NCBI GenBank assembly: GCA_003550325.1 | Contig: QKWP01001260.1 | Coordinates: forward strand, 62,258-126,257 | DNA: 64,000 bases | Direction: 5' to 3' | Source of the DNA: Gigaspora rosea | Lineage: Eukaryota > Glomeromycota > Glomeromycetes > Diversisporales > Gigasporaceae | Shown: in pieces, positions 24,421 to 34,791 of the stretch | How positions within the stretch are numbered: the first letter of the stretch is position 1 | How the letters are laid out: each line of letters starts with the position of its first letter | Program-made: the position numbers and the translations under genes | The notes under the pieces: model-generated | Told to the model about the DNA's origin: nothing | Databases searched by the model: none | What the model saw: the letters and a program-made list of their open reading frames with translations, nothing else

Positions 24421-26386
24421 TAATCATAATGTTCTTATAGAGTAATAGATTAGAGAAGAGATTCGATTAAGTCTCAATTTATATATATATATAGATATAT
24501 GCGTCATTAAAAACAAAAAGAAAATGAATATTAGGCAAACAAATGATAACAATTTACGGATAATCTGCTTGTTAAGTTTATATATGCTAGAGAGGTAATA
24601 AATAATGAGTGTTTGTTCGACTCAGATCTAAATAAACCAATAATCTTAAAGATCTGTCAATACAAACACAACATCCCCTTGATCAAATATAATCAACGTA
24701 TAACCATTATTTCGTCATCACAAATTCATTTTTGCCGATTTTCCAATTCTCCATATTTGGGAAGCGTTTGATTCCATATTAGGATTAAGGTTTGGTTTTA
24801 GTGTTAGTTATGCGCAAGCTTATAGGTAAAATTGTCTCCTGAAATTCCTGTTTTTATATTTTGGCGTTCTTTCCTTTTTCGCTTTAGTCGGCCTGATCCG
24901 GATTAAAAAATTTTACAAATTGATTTGCTGAAGGTCACATGATTAGACAATATCCCACTTTTGTATCACAATTAATTACAGTATATATTTAACTTTGCAT
25001 TTTCACATAGCACGAGGCTTAGACATTGGTCCTAGTTGAGTCTTGGCAAAATGTTGAATTAAAGCTTTTGACAGATCTATTTTGTAATATATAGATATGT
25101 TGTGTACAGTATGAACTGATTGTATGAGCATTTTTGTTTAATTTAGATTTAAACAATTCAAATTGTGCAGATCTCAATAGACTTATACTACACCCCGTAT
25201 TAACTCACTTAGCCACTTTGGTAGATGTTTTTATCTTTTTGTTTGTTTTAAAACGTTTTAAACATGTTTTAAACCGGTTTTTTTATTAAATAAGGATAGC
25301 TGCGCGACATGTGATGCCGCGCAGGACCAGTGTGGCATGTAAAATTTAAAATATAGGATAGCCGTGCAGCTCGTGATGCCACGCAGGACCTCACGCAATA
25401 AGTTCAAGCTCATGCTCAAGCAGCCTATGTAAACTCGTAACAAATCATTATTCTTAGTCATTCAATTTCAAAACTTATCATGTAATTACAGCATTAACAA
25501 GAAAATACCTGCATCTAACAAGATATTGGAAGAACCATGCCATAAAATCATGGAGGTTGAGGTGACAAATCGAAATCTTCCAAATTACCGTGGCTCCCGA
25601 TAATCGTTCATCACGAAGAAATCCGTCCATGTCAACAATCACTTTAAAGACACCCATCTCATCGACACTCGTTTCACCGACAAGCTTATTTTACAGACGA
25701 TTAATTTACAGACAAGTAAACTTAATCCTAATGACAATGACTAGAATTGCTCTGCAAAATGAATTGTCAGTAAATATATTGCTTACGAAACGAACTTGTC
25801 CGTAAGTCGATCATCTGTAAAATAGGCTTACCAATGAAATGTGATGTCTTTGAAGTGATTGTAAGTAAGTTAATCAAAGCAGGACGAAACTAGTTACTAA
25901 GCAAAAGACGAAACCCAAGCTCAAAAAAATAACGAAAATCTGATGAAACAACGAAACCACGATGAAAATACAAAATTCAAAAAATATGAATTTAAAAAAT
26001 TTGATGAGCAACAGCGTTTATATTGCATCATTGTCGAAATTAAAAATCATTAACGTCATAATGATAAATTCGAAATTAATAATGCCTCAATTTCACATAT
26101 CGATCGTTAAAAATAATGTAACGTCAAGATTTTAGTCAGAAAATTATTGATTAACAATCATATGTATGTTCGAGAATGTCGCAATAGTCACAAATTTCGA
26201 AAACACTGTATCGCAATAATTACCTATTAAAGATTTCAGATGATAAAAAATGTCGTAGTAGGCATGCATAATGATCAACATTTGAAACTTCCTTACTCTA
26301 AATGACAAGTGACAATGAAATCATCATACGTATTAAAATTAAAATCATAATTCTTTCCAAAAATGAACAAACGAAAATCATTACTC
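24421..26386. other. Intergenic DNA upstream of the receptor gene
   Basis: No gene is supported. A GC-rich pair of imperfect direct repeats lies at 25292-25328 and 25355-25390 (AGGATAGC-GTGATGCC-CGCAGGACC). The interval includes the MITE at 25635-25862. The 5-prime flank of the receptor gene (24421-24620) contains AT-rich DNA but no promoter element I can name. Confidence 0.4.
25635..25862. mobile_element. MITE of the ACAATCACTTCA family, copy 2
   Basis: Inverted termini ACAATCACTTTAAAGACA and, from the right, ACAATCACTTCAAAGACA. Inward-facing TTTCACCGACAAG, TTTACAGACAAG and CTGTCAGTAAAT-like words parallel the element at 6589-6863. No clear target duplication is seen. Confidence 0.6.
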
Positions 26387-26566
26387 CTACTGAAATAAGA
26401 CTTTTTTTAAAAAAAAATCAGCATAAGCGACATCAAAAAATGCTGACTCCATGTTACACAAGAAATGTGCTCGTGCTTGTTCAGCTGCCATTTGCGCGGT
26501 CTTGACTTCATTGTTTTCCAGTTCTAAAAGTGTGCAGGCAATGCCCAAAAATTTACATAGTAACAT
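26387..26566 (-). CDS. Short unrecognised frame, possibly a gene fragment
   Basis: A 59-codon frame from ATG (26566-26564) to TAG (26389-26387). It contains LELENNEVKTAQMAAEQARA and HFLCNMESAFFDVAYADFF, an acidic-amphipathic, protein-like composition unusual for this AT-rich background. There is no neighbouring exon I can connect, and it lies next to the Harbinger-like element end at 26627. It may be a fragment of a lost gene; I do not recognise it. Confidence 0.28.
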   Translation of the reverse strand: MLLCKFLGIACTLLELENNEVKTAQMAAEQARAHFLCNMESAFFDVAYADFFLKKVLFQ

Positions 26567-26868
26567 GTGACGACTACACTAAAAGCGCATCATCTAAAAC
26601 ATAGATTATTAAATTACATATATTAGACCGCGCAAAGTTGTTTTTCGTTTTGCATTACATGGAATCTGAAAACATTTAATTTACTGCAAATATAGAATAA
26701 TTTTCACATCTAAGGTTATGCAAGGCTAATTTTTCATTTTGTACAATAATGAATCAAAAAATTGGGTCAGCAATCATATTTTTCCGTCAGTCAATTACGA
26801 GAAATTAAGGTCTCCATCGTGACACCGGATGAGAATAGAAGAAAAAGATAAATGCCAAAAATCGGACA

Positions 26869-26876
26869 ATCAGTAC
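26869..26876 (+). repeat. Left 8 bp target-site duplication ATCAGTAC
   Basis: Abuts the terminus TAATGATGCCTGACGCA (itself split after 14 bases by the inner hAT) and matches 32473-32480 exactly. Confidence 0.88.
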
Positions 26877-26882
26877 TAATGA

Positions 26883-26890
26883 TGCCTGAC
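26883..26890 (+). repeat. Left 8 bp target-site duplication TGCCTGAC
   Basis: Matches 30892-30899 exactly and directly abuts the hAT end TAGAGATGTGCC. Confidence 0.93.
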
Positions 26891-27475
26891 TAGAGATGTG
26901 CCGTTTATATGATAATCCAATTTTTTTCGCGTACAGTACGTACAGTACAAAATAGTATAGTATATGTATTTTACTAAAAAATATAATATCAAGTTTTTAT
27001 ATTGATTACTTAATATATTTGTTTTTTTTTATATATTTAATATTAATTTCTAAATATTTTGTATTTAATTTATAAAATAAATTTATTTATATTTAAAATT
27101 TAATAAAATATATTGTTATTTAAAAAATTATATACAATTATATATATGTTAAGAGAAAAAAAACCTTAATATTATTAAGGAAAAAATCTTAACAATATAT
27201 AATTATATATATTTATAAAACTAAAATATAAATATATATTTAATGTTTAAATATTTTAATTTAAAAAATTAAAACTAATTATTACTATTCATATTATCAT
27301 CATTATTACTATAAATATCTTCATTTGCATAAAGATCATCATTACTATCTTCATCACTACAAATATTTTCATCACTACAAATATTTTCATCACTACAAAT
27401 ATCTTCATCACTATCACTTTGACTTAAATGATCAAATATATCATTTAAATCATTATTTTTATCAAAATTTCTATT

Positions 27476-30128
27476 TTATCTTTCTTCTTGTATTAATTTT
27501 AACTTATAATTACTATAAATATAAACAAGTTTAAAAACTTTATCTGGGCTTAACCAATTTCTTTTTTTATCATGTATATAGCTAAATGCTGACCAGTTAC
27601 GTTCTGAAGAAGCTGAAGATGTTGGAATTGTAAGTATTCGTTGTGCTAAATTACAAAGTTCAGGAGCTGATAATTTAAAATTTCCTTTCCACCATGTAAT
27701 TGAATCAACTTTTTTTATTGCTTTCCAAGCGAGTTGATTTTGAAATGGACCAGTTTGTGATTTATATTGAAGTATTTGTGTATAAATAATTTCTGCTTTA
27801 TCTGAATAATATTGTTCTAAAAAATCTGAAATAATTGACATTCCATCTGCTTCAAGATTCCGTCCAACAAATTTTGGATCTAATAGATATGCAACTTCAA
27901 GAACAGGATGATACATTTTTGTCCATCTTTCAGATAATATATCTAATATTTTATTACAAATATTATCAGAAAGTTGCTGAATACCTAAAATAGCAAATTA
28001 TTATTAATATATTTATATAAAATTTTCATATATAATATTATATAAATTTAAAATTTTATTAGAGAATTAACACTTATTATATAAATAAAGCCCCCTCCAG
28101 AGTTAGTTATTTGGAATTACAAGTTCTAAAATAATTATAATAAAACTTTATATAATTGGTTACTCAATTGTCAAATAATAAATTACTTTAGAACTTGTAA
28201 TTGTCAAATGACTGACTCTGAAGGGGCTATATTTATATAATAAATGTTAGTTCTCTTAATAAAATTTTAATTTATATAAAATTATAATATTAAAAATAAT
28301 AATTTTTGTAACAGATTAAAATAAAATTAAATTATTATTGATTACTAGTAGCAGAGCTAATAGTAATTAATTTTTTTTAGTCTAATTTCATTATAATTTG
28401 TAACAATTTTTAATATTTATATTAAATTAAATTACTTACAATCTAGTCCTATAATTTTATCATACCATTCATAAAATTCTGAAAGTTTTGGAGTATCACT
28501 TTCAAAAAGAAAAATACCTATAGTAAGTTGCTTTAATAAATATAAAAGTGATTTTAGTTCATTCCAAAAATTTTCATTTAATATAATTGCTTTAATTTCA
28601 TTATCTAATTCAATTGAACTATTATTAGAAATTTCAGTAATTGCAAGACTTAAAGCTAGTTGATTTTTGTACAATGAATCTAAACAAATTGCTGATGATC
28701 CCCATCGAGTTTTAACTGGAAGTTTTAATGTTTTAAAATTAGAACCATATTTTAACTTTTGATATCTTTTAAAAATAGCAGCTGGAAGAATATGATTATG
28801 AAAATAAAGAATAATTTTTTTTGAATTTTCAAAAATAGTTTTTGCCCAATCAATTTTCATAATATCTCCAATTAAAAGATTTATTCCATGAGCTAAACAT
28901 CCAAAAAAAATAATAAAAGGATATTTTTTTTCTAAAATTTTCCATGCAGCTTTCATTACTGATGCATTATCAGTAATAATAGCTGAAACTTTTGTAATTT
29001 CAATTGATTCTATTGCTTTCTCAATTTCACTAGCTATATTTATTGCATTTTGTTGAATTTCTTCAGTTGGTTTTGCTGATATAAATACAGGTGTAGGTGT
29101 AGTAAAAAGAATATTAGTCCAATGTTCAGCATTTAAATTAGACCTAAATAAATTTAATTAAATATAATATATTAATAAATATTAATAATAAAATTTTATT
29201 AATTATAAATATTATATCAAAATTTATTATTTTTTATTAAATTTAACTATAATTTCTTAATAATTAATTATCCAAATTATTTAAAATTTTAATATAAATA
29301 ATAAAATTTTTAACTATAATTTAATATTATAACTAGATTAAGTTACTAGTTTTTAAGTTATTATTGAATATAATAGTTAAAAATTTTTTAAAAAAATTAA
29401 TTATTATTTTTATATAATATCTTAGAAACTAGAAATATAATTTAGCTAAAAGTTTAATATATTATAGTTGAATATTAGTTTTATCTATAGTAAAAATTTT
29501 AAATAATTTAGATAATTAGTTTTTAAAAAATTATACTAAAAATTAATAAAGAATAATAAATTTTATTATTTTTTTGTTTTATTTACCATCCATCTGTAAT
29601 TATACAAATGTAATCAGCATCATCAATATATTGCTCTATCTCAAGTTTTGTTTCTTTATAAACTCTATTAAGAAGATTTGTTGAAAGTTTTTTTCTCTTA
29701 GGTAAATTAAATGAAGGGCGTAATTTTTTAAAAAATTGAATAATTGGTTTAAGTTCAGAAAAAGATAAAGGTAATCCACATTGAAATATAGCTTTAGCAA
29801 GACAATATTGAAGATGTGCTTGATCAACTACACTCATATTGTCTAAAAACTGATTAAGATTACTATTTGGTCTATTTGGTAATCTTGTTATTGATTGATT
29901 TGTCATATATCTAGGACCATTGAATCTAGGACGCTCAAATTCTTCACCAAAATATTCTTTCAATATATCAATACTTGTGTTAGTACATACTTTAAAATGT
30001 TCTTCACACCGTAGGACTGTACTAGCACACTCAAAAGAACATCTATTACATTTTGCTCTTTCTTGTTTATATCCTTCTATGAGTCCTAGCTTAGTAAAAT
30101 GCTCCCAAATTTTACCAGGTTTTGTCAT
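27476..30128 (-). CDS. hAT transposase, C-terminally truncated by a nonsense codon
   Basis: Exons by comparison with the other copy are 30128-29587, 29143-28440 and 27984-27476, giving 584 residues. Domain order is an N-terminal BED-type zinc finger (CNRC ... HFKVC), the first catalytic region ITDGW, ITDNASVM, CLAHGIN, RWGSS, and a C-terminal hAT dimerisation region with SASSERNWS. An AAA-to-TAA change ends the frame just after QEER, removing the last 67 residues, which are mostly acidic, of the copy at 34792-37645. The dimerisation region is retained, so partial activity cannot be excluded. A second difference, Trp for Arg in KKRNWLSPDK, lies in the conserved C-terminal region. Both introns are AT-rich; the second carries an internal inverted-repeat element (about 28089-28232). 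Confidence 0.88.
28089..28232. mobile_element. Small inverted-repeat element in hAT intron 2, copy 1
   Basis: The left arm AGCCCCCTCCAGAGTTAGT...TTACAAGTTCTAAA pairs with TTTAGAACTTGTAA...ACTGACTCTGAAGGGGCT. The same structure is in the other hAT copy (about 36690-36834), so it was present in their common ancestor. It lies wholly within the predicted intron. Confidence 0.75.
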
Positions 30129-30239
30129 TATAAAAATAAAGAATTATAATGATAAATCGTAAAAAAATTTAACACATCAATAAATATATCAATTTATGCA
30201 TGCATATGCCGATACATATATTTATTATAATAATACATT

Positions 30240-30560
30240 TACGCCCTAACATTTTTTTGTTGCTGTTTGCAAAATGATGCACTTTTGATCAATTTTGTAG
30301 ATTGCTGCATACTCATATAATCACCCAATTGTTTTCTGATTGCATAATTGTAAAGCGCATTTTTTAGCCAAAAATTCAATATAAATATATTATCTACATA
30401 AAATTTGTTAGCCATATCTATGCTCACTAAAAAATAAATTGCATAATCACAGTATAATCATGCAACCAAACAACAATCAGATGATTGTCCAAGTAATGGT
30501 ATAGGTGTGCAGCAGTCTACAAATTTGATCAAAGTACATCGTTTTGCAAACAGCAATAAA
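30240..30560. repeat. Leader foldback in hAT copy 1
   Basis: Two arms of about 110 bp (about 30257-30365 and 30440-30555) are imperfect inverted repeats sharing TTTGCAAA, TTGATCAA, TGTAGA-TGCTGCA and AATCA motifs. They lie between the hAT end and the transposase start. The counterpart is at 34366-34675. Confidence 0.65.
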
Positions 30561-30891
30561 TAGAAATAGATTATGTTGTATCTAAAGTAGTGATCTATCT
30601 AAAGTAGCTACTTTAGATAAATAAAGTAACATCCGACTCAAGCAGATCTTCATACATGCATTAATTTATAATTCTGGTCATATGCTGCTTTTGATATCTA
30701 AAGTAGCTACTTTAAATAGGTGGCTACTTTAGATACAACAGAGTATATTATCATTTCGGCAATTCTTAATTTTGATTGGCTGATCTGTATATAAAACTAA
30801 TTACATATAAAATGATCAGCAAAAATTCTCGCGTACAGTACGTACAGTACGTACGTATAGTACGTACAGTACTGTACGCAGCACATCTCTA

Positions 30892-30899
30892 TGCCTGAC
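30892..30899 (+). repeat. Right 8 bp target-site duplication TGCCTGAC
   Basis: Exact match to 26883-26890. Confidence 0.93.
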
Positions 30900-31587
30900 G
30901 CATGACGCAACCTGCGTCATTGACGCATGACGAAACCATTTCGTCAGGCAACTTCAAATTGACGAATTGACGAATGACGAAACCCATGACGCATGACGAA
31001 ACCCATGACGCATGACGAAACCCACGACGCATGACGAAACACATGACGCATGAACCCATGACGCATGACGAAACCAATAATAAATAACAAGACCAATGAT
31101 GATTTTGATGATGCATAATCATTTCTTTCATAACAGAAATAAATTAGTACATGTAAAGTTAATTTTTCATTATTATATCTTCCCAGTTTTTATCTTTTTG
31201 ACATCGATCTGACATTGCCTGATGATTTGCAATAATCACCCAGATATATCCGATAGGTGTTCTACGAATTGACAGTGTCATAGTATTTTTATTATTATGT
31301 ATTTTTTTATGTATTTCTTATTTTGGCATAGTTTGTAGCATAGTTGGGTGATTTTAACCCTCAACGAGAGTACCCTGCTGGTACCCTCAACGAGCGTTAT
31401 AGACTCTCGGCGAGTGTATGCACCTTTCGGCGAGTGAATTAAACACCTAGCGAGTGATTAAAACCTAAGTACGAATTAAAGATATCTGAAGGTATGGTTT
31501 TAGTCTGCAAATGAAATAGCAGATGTTCATTATTGATGGTTCAAAAAATCATGTGTTCGGACAATCGATCCTACGCAAATTTTACAG

Positions 31588-31803
31588 GAAGGTCACCAAA
31601 ATTCCGGGTCGTATGCGTTGGATCTAGGACGGCGTTTAGCCTTAGCTTAGCTGTTAGCAGGTTCTACAGCAAATTACTTAATGAATGGATATGATTTCAT
31701 TAGTAAAATTTTTTATGATCTTGGGCAAAATCGATCAATTCCGATCCAGCCGACCTCAATTCTGATGCACTCCGACGTATCCCGACCCGGAATTTGGTGA
31801 CCC
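31588..31803. mobile_element. MITE-like block related to the repeats in 10437-11840
   Basis: Inverted ends AGGAAGGTCACCAAAATTCC and, from the right, AGGGGTCACCAAATTCCGGG. Internal words (ATTTCATTAGTAAAATTTTT, CGATCAATTCCGATCCAGCC) match the 10437-11840 units in reverse orientation. No clean target duplication is found. It is nested in the 26877-32472 element. Confidence 0.6.
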
Positions 31804-32472
31804 CTGTATGAGTTGATCCTACGCTCCGCTGTTGCTAGTGAAGTGCTAGCAATAAAAAATAATCTGTTTAGATTCAATGTAAAAGCCTTCTTCAATTGAC
31901 AAGGGTTTCATCAAGAGCTTCATCATCGCTCCACAAAAATTGATCACTCTGTAATTCTATAATTTTGACCAATCAAAATTTAGGATCAAGTGTAACGTGA
32001 TAATCAAAACAAATGTGGTTTGTTTTCTAAGTAAAAATACGTGTAAAATTAAGGCTAAGAAACCGCGTTATAATTAAGTTTAGGGTTAGAAAAATTTAGT
32101 GGCCATTGTGGCTATTAGTAAAATTTCACGAGAAACATTTTTAATTAGGACGCAATAGATGGTTTCCCAATAAAAATTTAGAGCTATCTGTTTTTTGTAA
32201 AAAGTTTTTACGTTACACCTGATCTTAAAATTCGATCAGTTAAAATTACAGGTTGTGAACAATTTGTTTGTGTTGGAGAGCTAGGGCGTTGGTTTTATCA
32301 ATAGTCAGGTTGCGTCAGGAGTTTCGTCAATCGTCAAGGGTTTCGTCAATCGTCAAGGGTTTCGTCAATCGTCAAGGGTTTCGTCATGCGTCAAGGGTTT
32401 CGTCAATCGTCAAGGGTTTCGTCAGACGCAAATTTGACGTCATCGCGAAAATAATTGCGTCAGGCATCATTA

Positions 32473-32480
32473 ATCAGTAC
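32473..32480 (+). repeat. Right 8 bp target-site duplication ATCAGTAC
   Basis: Exact match to 26869-26876. Confidence 0.88.
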
Positions 32481-32567
32481 AATTGGGATCTAAAAAAAAT
32501 TTTTTGAAAATTGAAGAAATGGGTCGGCTGGCAATGCAAAACGAAAAATCAACTTTGCGTGACCTTA

Positions 32568-34020
32568 GGCCTAAGAGTCAAAAAATCGGAAATCTCATTC
32601 CCGGGGCAACGCCCAGGCTTTGAAAGCTAGTTTTTATTGTTATTATTAGTTACCAAATTCATCATATTATCATACCGAAAATTCCCGCTGACCATTGTGG
32701 AGGTGAAATCAGGAGAGTGATTTCGGGATACTTAGTTATTACTACTAAAACTTCACTAAATTATTACAACTGTCGTTCAAGACTCTCAAATTCTCGAATT
32801 GGTAGGCAGAAAGAGGCGTGAAAGATTTGGTCCGGGTCTCGAGGTTTGTAGGGTCTTGCTGCGGCGAATTTGGATAATGAGATAAGTATCTTTCTTTTTG
32901 TTAAATGTACTATTATTTCTCGTAGTCTAATTCAGTTCTATGTATCGACTTCTTCCCGCTAGTGGAGTATGCGAAGGTTGGATTATTCGTTAAGTCTTGT
33001 AACGATTGTCACGTGAGAGCAGATCCGTATAGTATAGGCCGAATTTTTAAATCTATGCTATACAGTCGAAAAGCATTCACATTACACGATACACTTTTGC
33101 ATTTATTTGGACTATGCCAGCCAATAATTTAGGCCAGAGGTTTTTTTTTATTGAAAGTTGTCAGAAGTATGAGAGAAGTGATTGATGGCCAGACGGCAAT
33201 GACGTCCCGTGAAAAGCAATCGTAGCCGGTGGTTTCCCGCCTGCCGAAGCAAGCCGGCTGTAGTAATTGCTAGGAGTCGCTGTAGTATGATTGTAGCCGG
33301 TGGGGTTATTCCCCGTCTGCCGAAGCAAGCCGGCTGTGAGTGCAGAATGCAAGCGAAGAAATGCTGAAATGCAAGTGAGGAAATGATAGAATCACATGTC
33401 TTCGCCGCGTCAGGGTGGGTTGGATGGGTCGCGTGAATTTTCTGTTCAAGCACTTGCTTCGTCGTCTCTTATTACTTATACTCACCATTGGTTCTTTATT
33501 CTGTGCATGTTCATTGTCGATAACCATAACGGTCTTTGATCTTCATATGCCGTACCCCTTCTTTTAGCGCCATCTTCTGGTTTTCGCATGCTTTTGACTT
33601 ACCCGTGATGGTATTGTGAGGCGAAATCGTGCGTTTGCTCTTCTTTTCGATCACGTGATATACTATCACTTCGCAGTAATTTATATTAGCGTTAGGGTTA
33701 GGGAATTATAGCTGATCAGTATAGTATGGGTATTACAGAAATATGTGTTGTATAAACCCGTGTCTAAGTAATGTATGTATAGATATAAGCAAAATAAATT
33801 TACGAAAGTATGTATGGTTAGCAATACTTATAAAATTTATCTTTTATGAGTAATCCCTTTTAATAGTTAGGGTTAGGGTGAACGCTAATATTGTCCTTTT
33901 ACATGTTAGGGTTGGTATAGGTTATAGATAAAATTTTTTGAAGAATTTCTTTTACGAACTATACAATTTCTACTATACATACTTTATCAATTATACATTA
34001 CATATATTTTTTTTTATAGC
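32568..34020. other. Intergenic DNA with a GC-rich repeat pair
   Basis: Composition is less AT-rich than the surroundings, but no gene is supported. At 33215-33260 and 33290-33340 there are two copies of a module containing GCCGAAGCAAGCCGGCTGT about 75 bp apart. Overlapping short minus-strand frames (33148-33527) run through it with no recognisable domain. GTTAGGGTTAGGG occurs at about 33691-33703 and again at about 33864-33877; two units are too few to call telomeric sequence. Confidence 0.4.
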
Positions 34021-34028
34021 CTCCTACC
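34021..34028 (+). repeat. Left 8 bp target-site duplication CTCCTACC
   Basis: Matches 38048-38055 exactly and abuts the hAT end TAGAGATGTGCC. Confidence 0.93.
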
Positions 34029-34365
34029 TAGAGATGTGCCGCGTACAGTACTGTACGTACTATACGTACGTACTGTACGTACTGTACGCGAGAATTTTTG
34101 CCGATCATTTTATATGTAATTAGTTTTATATACAGATCAGCCAATCAAAATTAAGAATTGCCGAAATGATAATATACTATGTTGTATCTAAAGTAGCCAC
34201 CTATTTAAAGTAGCTACTTCAGATATCAAAAGCAGCATATGACCAGAATTATAAATTAATGCATGTATGAAGATCTGCTTGAGTCGGATGTTACTTTATT
34301 TATCTAAAGTAGCTACTTTAGATAGATCACTACTTTAGATACAACATAATCTATTTCTATTTATT

Positions 34366-34675
34366 GCTGTTTGCAAAACGATGTACTTTGATCAAATTTG
34401 TAGACTGCTGCACACCTATGCCATTACTTGGACAATCATCTGATTGTTGTTTGGTTGCATGATTATACTGTGATTATGCAATTTATTTTTTAGTGAGCAT
34501 AGATATGGCTAACAAATTTTATGTAGATAATATATTTATATTGAATTTTTGGCTAAAAAATGCGCTTTACAATTATGCAATCAGAAAACAATTGGGTGAT
34601 TATATGAGTATGCAGCAATCTACAAAATTGATCAAAAGTGCATCATTTTGCAAACAGCAACAAAAAAATGTTAGG
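34366..34675. repeat. Leader foldback in hAT copy 2
   Basis: Imperfect inverted repeat with arms of about 110 bp and a loop of about 80 bp upstream of the transposase ATG (34792). The left arm begins TTGCTGTTTGCAAAACGATG and the right arm ends CATTTTGCAAACAGCAA. It could be an old MITE carried by the family or a structured leader; the sequence does not decide. Confidence 0.68.
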
Positions 34676-34791
34676 GCATAAATGTATTATTATAATAAAT
34701 ATATGTATCGGCATATGCATGCATAAATTGATATATTTATTGATGTGTTAAATTTTTTTACGATTTATCATTATAATTCTTTATTTTTATA

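Larger units (their letters stand above)
26891..30891 (-). mobile_element. hAT transposon copy 1 (4001 bp), transposase on minus strand
   Basis: The ends are TAGAGATGTGCCG at 26891 and, from the right, TAGAGATGTGCTG. An 8 bp duplication TGCCTGAC flanks the element. Subterminal GTACGTACAGTAC words lie inside both ends. It is colinear with 34029-38047 in the opposite orientation. From 27275 to 30891 both copies are 3617 bp long with very few substitutions seen. The distal segment is 18 bp shorter here because the GTACTGTAC-type 9 bp unit is present twice rather than four times. The duplication TGCCTGAC differs from the one at the other copy, so this is an independent insertion rather than an inverted segmental duplication. 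Confidence 0.93.
26877..32472. mobile_element. Non-autonomous hAT-like element (1.59 kb before insertion), (TGACGCATGACGAAACC) subterminal repeats
   Basis: The termini TAATGATGCCTGACGCA and its exact inverse are flanked by a perfect ATCAGTAC duplication. The inner hAT at 26891-30891 landed inside this element's left terminus and duplicated TGCCTGAC, so the left terminus resumes at 30900. Subterminal tandem repeats occur on both sides: TGACGCATGACGAAACC at 30900-31080 and GGGTTTCGTCAATCGTCAA at 32300-32440. Internal DNA includes CTCGGCGAGTG-type repeats at 31355-31465 and the MITE-like block 31588-31803. No transposase frame is present. Confidence 0.85.
26627..32567. mobile_element. Harbinger-like MITE, outermost of a three-level nest
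   Basis: The left part (26627-26868) starts TTA|GACCGCGCAAAGTTG. The right part (32481-32567) ends CAACTTTGCGTGACC|TTA. The parts are inverted at the ends (CAAAGTTG, TTTTTCGTTTTGCATT) and together match the family at 15346-16400, including ACATGGAATCTGAAAAC, GGGTCAGCAATC and GACAATCAGTAC joining AATTGGGATCTAAAA. The interruption is the element 26877-32472. The TTA flanks fit PIF/Harbinger preference; no transposase is present. Confidence 0.68.

Noticed and set aside
30900..32440. Short direct repeats resembling an array
   Set aside because: They are subterminal tandem repeats at the two ends of a hAT-like element, bounded by its termini and 8 bp duplication.
33148..33527. Overlapping minus-strand frames as a gene
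   Set aside because: They cross a duplicated GC-rich module, overlap in three registers and show no domain or splice pattern.
33691..33877. Telomeric repeat tract
   Set aside because: GTTAGGGTTAGGG occurs only as two-unit matches, too short to indicate a telomere or interstitial telomeric array.
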